DNA from: SAR324 cluster bacterium
Lineage (GTDB): Bacteria; SAR324; XYD2-FULL-50-16
Direction of reading: 5' to 3'
DNA: 64,000 nucleotides
Assembly (NCBI GenBank): GCA_028282885.1
Contig: JANQGX010000007.1
Span: 1 to 64,000, forward strand
Positions within the stretch are counted from its first letter, which is position 1. Every line of letters begins with the position of its first letter. The notes below the pieces were generated by a model, which was given only the letters and a program-made list of their open reading frames with translations, was not told the origin of the DNA and did no database searches. Shown one piece after another: positions 61,046-64,000 of the stretch. The position numbers were made by a program, and so were the translations under genes.

Positions 61046-62236
61046 ATGTTTATAAATTTCTTCTATACGCTGAAAGAGGTCGGTATTTCGGTCAGTCCTA
61101 CTTCCTTTCTGACGCTGCAAAAGGCGCTGAGCTATGGATTAATCAATACCCTCGGTGACTTTTATACCACCGCCCGTGCAATCCTGGTTAAAAGCGAACG
61201 TTACTTTGATATGTATGATCAGGTTTTCGCTCATCATTTCAAAGGAGTGGAATTACCGGACTACGAAAGTATGGAGATGGATGAAATCGCACGGGGATTG
61301 TTGGATGAGTGGTTGAAAAACCCAAAGGAGCTTGCAGATGCACTGGGCATCGATGAAAATGAACTCAAGAAACTTTCTCCCGATGAGCTGATTGAATACT
61401 TCAAGGAACGTTTGAAAGACCAGGGAGAAAGGCATGATGGTGGTAATAAATGGATCGGAACCGGAGGCACATCTCCCGTGGGACACTCAGGATTTCATCC
61501 GGATGGTCTGAGAATAGGGGGTTCGTCACGAAACAAGTCCGCAGTCAAAGTTGCAGGGGAAAGACGATACAGGGATTACTCCCTGGATGCGCCTCTGACA
61601 AATGCTTCCATCGGCGAGGCCCTCAAACGCCTGAGAAACCTGATTCCATCCGGTCCCAAGGATCAAATTAATATTGATGAAAGCATCTACCAGACCGTGA
61701 AAAACGGTGGAGAAATCGAAATCGCCTTTGACCGAAGCTTGAAAGACCGGCTTAAGGTTTTTCTGCTTATTGATAACGGCGGCTGGTCAATGGATCCGTT
61801 CATTCCATTGGTGCAAACTCTTTTTGATTACTCCAGGGCTCAATTCAAGGATTTGAAGACATTTTTCTTTCACAACACTATCTACGAATTTGTCTGGGAA
61901 GATCCGAAGCGATACACCAAGGCTGTCAGTATCGAGGAGTTTGGTCGCTTTGATCCGGAAACACGCCTGATCTTTGTGGGAGACGCCAGTATGGCCCCCC
62001 ATGAATTGATGGCAAGAAATGGCTCCATCTATGCTTTTGAAACCAGCGGGAAACCCAGTCTGGAGCGATTAAAATCCCTGACGGAGTTGTTTTCTCATAC
62101 AGTCTGGCTGAATCCCGTTCCCGAACACGCTTGGGGTTACACACAAACTATTCAGGCAATCAGCGGAATAATCAATATGTTCCCCCTCACCCTGGACGGA
62201 TTGGAGAAAGCTGTCGTGGATCTGATGAAGAAATAA
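61046..62236 (+). CDS. CoxE-like von Willebrand factor A domain protein
   Basis: CoxE-type VWA proteins work with MoxR ATPases in maturing enzymes such as CO dehydrogenase. The 396-residue protein has a helical N-terminal half with the conserved WIGTGGTSPVGHSGFHPDG (136-154) and a C-terminal VWA domain. The metal-site motif is DNGGWSM (243-249) in place of DxSxS, so the first Ser is Gly; this variant is common in the CoxE-like subgroup. No molybdenum or CO-dehydrogenase genes are in the window, so the client is unknown. It has AAGAGG upstream of the ATG at 61046. Confidence 0.9.
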   Translation: MFINFFYTLKEVGISVSPTSFLTLQKALSYGLINTLGDFYTTARAILVKSERYFDMYDQVFAHHFKGVELPDYESMEMDEIARGLLDEWLKNPKELADALGIDENELKKLSPDELIEYFKERLKDQGERHDGGNKWIGTGGTSPVGHSGFHPDGLRIGGSSRNKSAVKVAGERRYRDYSLDAPLTNASIGEALKRLRNLIPSGPKDQINIDESIYQTVKNGGEIEIAFDRSLKDRLKVFLLIDNGGWSMDPFIPLVQTLFDYSRAQFKDLKTFFFHNTIYEFVWEDPKRYTKAVSIEEFGRFDPETRLIFVGDASMAPHELMARNGSIYAFETSGKPSLERLKSLTELFSHTVWLNPVPEHAWGYTQTIQAISGIINMFPLTLDGLEKAVVDLMKK

Positions 62237-62256
62237 ACCTCTTCTCAAATCTTCAG

Positions 62257-62284
62257 GATAATCGGCTCTAAAAAGCCGATTATC
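62257..62284 (+). terminator. Strong hairpin after the CoxE-like gene
   Basis: GATAATCGGCT (62257-62267) and AGCCGATTATC (62274-62284) form a perfect 11-bp stem with a 6-base loop, 20 bp after the CoxE stop. The T-run is poor (TCCTTCCC), so termination may be weak or rho-assisted, but the stem is very stable. Confidence 0.6.
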
Positions 62285-62416
62285 TCCTTCCCATCCCCTT
62301 CAAAATACCTTTATTCATAACACCTCTTCTCCTCGCTTTTTTATTGTCAGAGAAAAGTATATTGGATAAAAGTAAACAAATGTACATCAAAACAGACTCA
62401 AACCCACAAACCGGCA

Positions 62417-64000
62417 ATGGATTCCTTAAACCAGTTCATATTAGACCGTTTCGAAAATAACATTAAATCCAGACTGACCCTGGAGGCTTCCCCGGGAAGC
62501 TTTGCCAAACTTCCATCCAAACTCAATGGGGAATTAGCCGATTCACTGGTAAATCAAGGGATAAAATCTCTTTATTCTCATCAGAAAGAGGCGTTTGGAA
62601 ATATCAGTAACAATCGGGACACGCTGCTTGTATCCCACACCGCGAGCGGAAAAACCCTCTCGTTTTTCCTGCCTATTCTCAATGAATACATTCATGCAAA
62701 ATATCCCTTTTCGGTTTTGCTGCTATACCCGACAAAGGCCTTGTCCCGTGATCAGGAAAGCACTTTTGGATCTTTAATGAGCGTTGTTAACAAAGGAAGT
62801 GTTCTGGGGACTTTTGACGGTGATACCCCCCAGGATGAACGCACCCGCATCCAGAGATCCAGTGATTTTATCATCACCAATCCGGATATGCTGCACGGGG
62901 GGATCCTGCCAAATCACAATCGCAGGTGGAAGGATTTTCTGTCACGATTACGATACATCGTGATTGATGAGGTTCATATCTATCGGGGCTCGTTTGGATC
63001 ACACGTGGCAAATGTATTCAGACGTCTTTTGCGGGTTTGCGAAATTCATGGCAGCCGCCCCTGCTTTGTCTGCTCGTCTGCAACAGTCGCCAACCCGGGA
63101 GATCATGTAAAAGCGCTTTTTGACAGGGAGTTTAAAGTCATCCAAAAGGATGGGGCACCAAGGCCCGAAAGAACCATCTATTTCGTTAACCCTTCTCTGG
63201 CCGAAAGCCAGGGCCATGCCCTTTACCGAAAAGGTCCTTCATCCATCTCAATTCCCCTGCTGAGACATGCGATAAAGAATAAAGTGCGCAGTATCTGTTT
63301 TTGTCGATCAAGGCAAGAAGTTGAACGGCTTTACAGGGCGGTGACTGATGGCTATTCCTCCATAAAGCCTTTTATCAAACCCTACAGAGGCGGCTTGTTG
63401 CCCAACGAAAGGAGAAAACTGGAAAAGGATCTTGCCACTGGCAAGATTGCAGGAATAATAACCACCAATGCCCTGGAATTGGGCATTGATATTGGTGACC
63501 TTGAGTTGTGTATTCTCTCGGGCCACCCCGGTACAATTGCCAGTTTCTGGCAGCAGTCCGGAAGAGTCGGTCGTAAAGACAAGTCATCAACCATTGTTTT
63601 TATCGGTAAGGATACCCCCATCGACCAGTTTCTGGTTCACCACTCCGATTTTATAACCAAAACCTCGGTGGAACAGGCACTTTTGAACGCGGATAATCCC
63701 TATATTCTGATGCAACATCTTCCCTGCATGGCACATGAGCACCCGCTGCGTAAATCTGAACAGGGGATAGATACGATGATTTTCGAAGAAGCTGTCGATA
63801 TCCTGAAGGAAAACAAAACCCTGCTTCCCTACCGAGATACCTTGCGCTACGCCTTGCAGGACTATCCTGCCAGAGGTGTTAATCTCAGGGGTATGACAGA
63901 TCACAATATCGAAATCTACTGCGGATCAGAGGTTATTGGCGAGATCGATCCGATTGGAGCCAGGGGAGAACTGTACAAAGACGCTATCTATCAGCATTTA
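62417..64000 (+). CDS. YprA/MrfA-like superfamily 2 DEAD/DEAH helicase (3' end outside the window)
   Basis: The 528 residues visible are an SF2 helicase, reading off the right edge without stop. Walker A is HTASGKT (74-80), motif Ib LLYPTKALSRDQ, Walker B DEVH (184-187), motif III SSATVANP, and motif VI QQSGRVGRKD. The first half resembles YprA/MrfA (mitomycin repair factor), with LYSHQKEAF and YPTKALSRDQ as family-like. MrfA unwinds DNA and carries a C-terminal DUF1998 zinc domain, which would lie outside the window. An in-frame ATG at 62417 starts MDSLNQFILD; 180 bp after the CoxE gene. A nuclease partner is not seen here. Confidence 0.87.
   Translation, partial: MDSLNQFILDRFENNIKSRLTLEASPGSFAKLPSKLNGELADSLVNQGIKSLYSHQKEAFGNISNNRDTLLVSHTASGKTLSFFLPILNEYIHAKYPFSVLLLYPTKALSRDQESTFGSLMSVVNKGSVLGTFDGDTPQDERTRIQRSSDFIITNPDMLHGGILPNHNRRWKDFLSRLRYIVIDEVHIYRGSFGSHVANVFRRLLRVCEIHGSRPCFVCSSATVANPGDHVKALFDREFKVIQKDGAPRPERTIYFVNPSLAESQGHALYRKGPSSISIPLLRHAIKNKVRSICFCRSRQEVERLYRAVTDGYSSIKPFIKPYRGGLLPNERRKLEKDLATGKIAGIITTNALELGIDIGDLELCILSGHPGTIASFWQQSGRVGRKDKSSTIVFIGKDTPIDQFLVHHSDFITKTSVEQALLNADNPYILMQHLPCMAHEHPLRKSEQGIDTMIFEEAVDILKENKTLLPYRDTLRYALQDYPARGVNLRGMTDHNIEIYCGSEVIGEIDPIGARGELYKDAIYQHL

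Noticed and set aside
1..64000. CRISPR arrays, insertion sequences, prophage and rRNA or tRNA genes
   Set aside because: I saw no regularly spaced repeats, no transposase or integrase-like frame, and no tRNA or rRNA besides the tmRNA.

Overview
This 64 kb window looks like ordinary chromosome from a motile Gram-negative bacterium. Gene density is high, I estimate GC in the mid-40s percent by eye, and I saw no insertion sequence, phage, CRISPR or rRNA. LolA points to an outer membrane, FlhF/FlhG/FliA plus a hook operon to (probably polar) flagella, and HrcA with a perfect CIRCE element to heat-shock control outside the gamma-proteobacterial sigma-32 style. The mixture (MotE, degenerate GGDEF-EAL, HD-GYP, MoxR/CoxE, many sensor proteins, frequent TTG/GTG starts) resembles delta-proteobacterial or SAR324-like lineages. 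That is inference; no marker in the window fixes the taxon.

Layout. 0.3-2 kb: trans-translation (ssrA tmRNA, smpB) and a 2',3'-cyclic phosphodiesterase on the minus strand. 2-6 kb: a LOG-family nucleotidase, an unrecognised protein and a membrane GGDEF-EAL protein. 6-12.2 kb, minus strand: tyrS, dut, a GT4 glycosyltransferase, a polyprenyl-phosphate sugar transferase, a SPOR protein and a PIG-L deacetylase; this is a surface-glycan set downstream of housekeeping genes. 12.4-14.2 kb: methylthioadenosine phosphorylase and a protein whose C-terminus looks like ribosomal protein S10. 14.3-19.7 kb: promoter plus CIRCE, then hrcA-grpE-dnaK-dnaJ. 19.8-22 kb: divergent NAD kinase and PRPP synthetase homologues. 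22-26.9 kb, minus: fliJ-motE-fliK-flgD-flgE. 27.4-29.3 kb: a cNMP/PAS/HPt/CheA-ATPase kinase. 29.4-34.5 kb: an EF-G-like GTPase, an RNase Z-like hydrolase, an APH-like kinase candidate and dtd.

34.7-41.2 kb, plus: rsmH-ftsL-ftsI, a truncated cell-wall/division cluster, running directly into flhF-flhG-fliA. 41.2-48 kb, minus: prfA, rpmE with a clear terminator, rho with a good sigma-70 promoter, a stand-alone FtsK N-terminal membrane domain protein, a PHP phosphatase, a glutamine amidotransferase and a HAD hydrolase. 48.4-54 kb, plus: lolA, a secreted orphan, a DksA-like protein, a GAF/HD-GYP protein and a large secreted protein. 54-64 kb: an SDR, then ParB-like, SpoU methyltransferase and DUF790 (Bax1-like nuclease) genes, a response regulator and histidine kinase pair, a MoxR-CoxE pair, and a YprA/MrfA-like helicase that runs off the right edge.

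No single large new system is evident. The best leads are separate oddities: the S10-fold protein, the motorless FtsK domain, the APH-like kinase, the PRPP synthetase homologue with an altered active site, the CheA-like kinase fused to a cNMP domain, and a DUF790 nuclease without its usual XPB partner but a few kilobases from an MrfA-like helicase.
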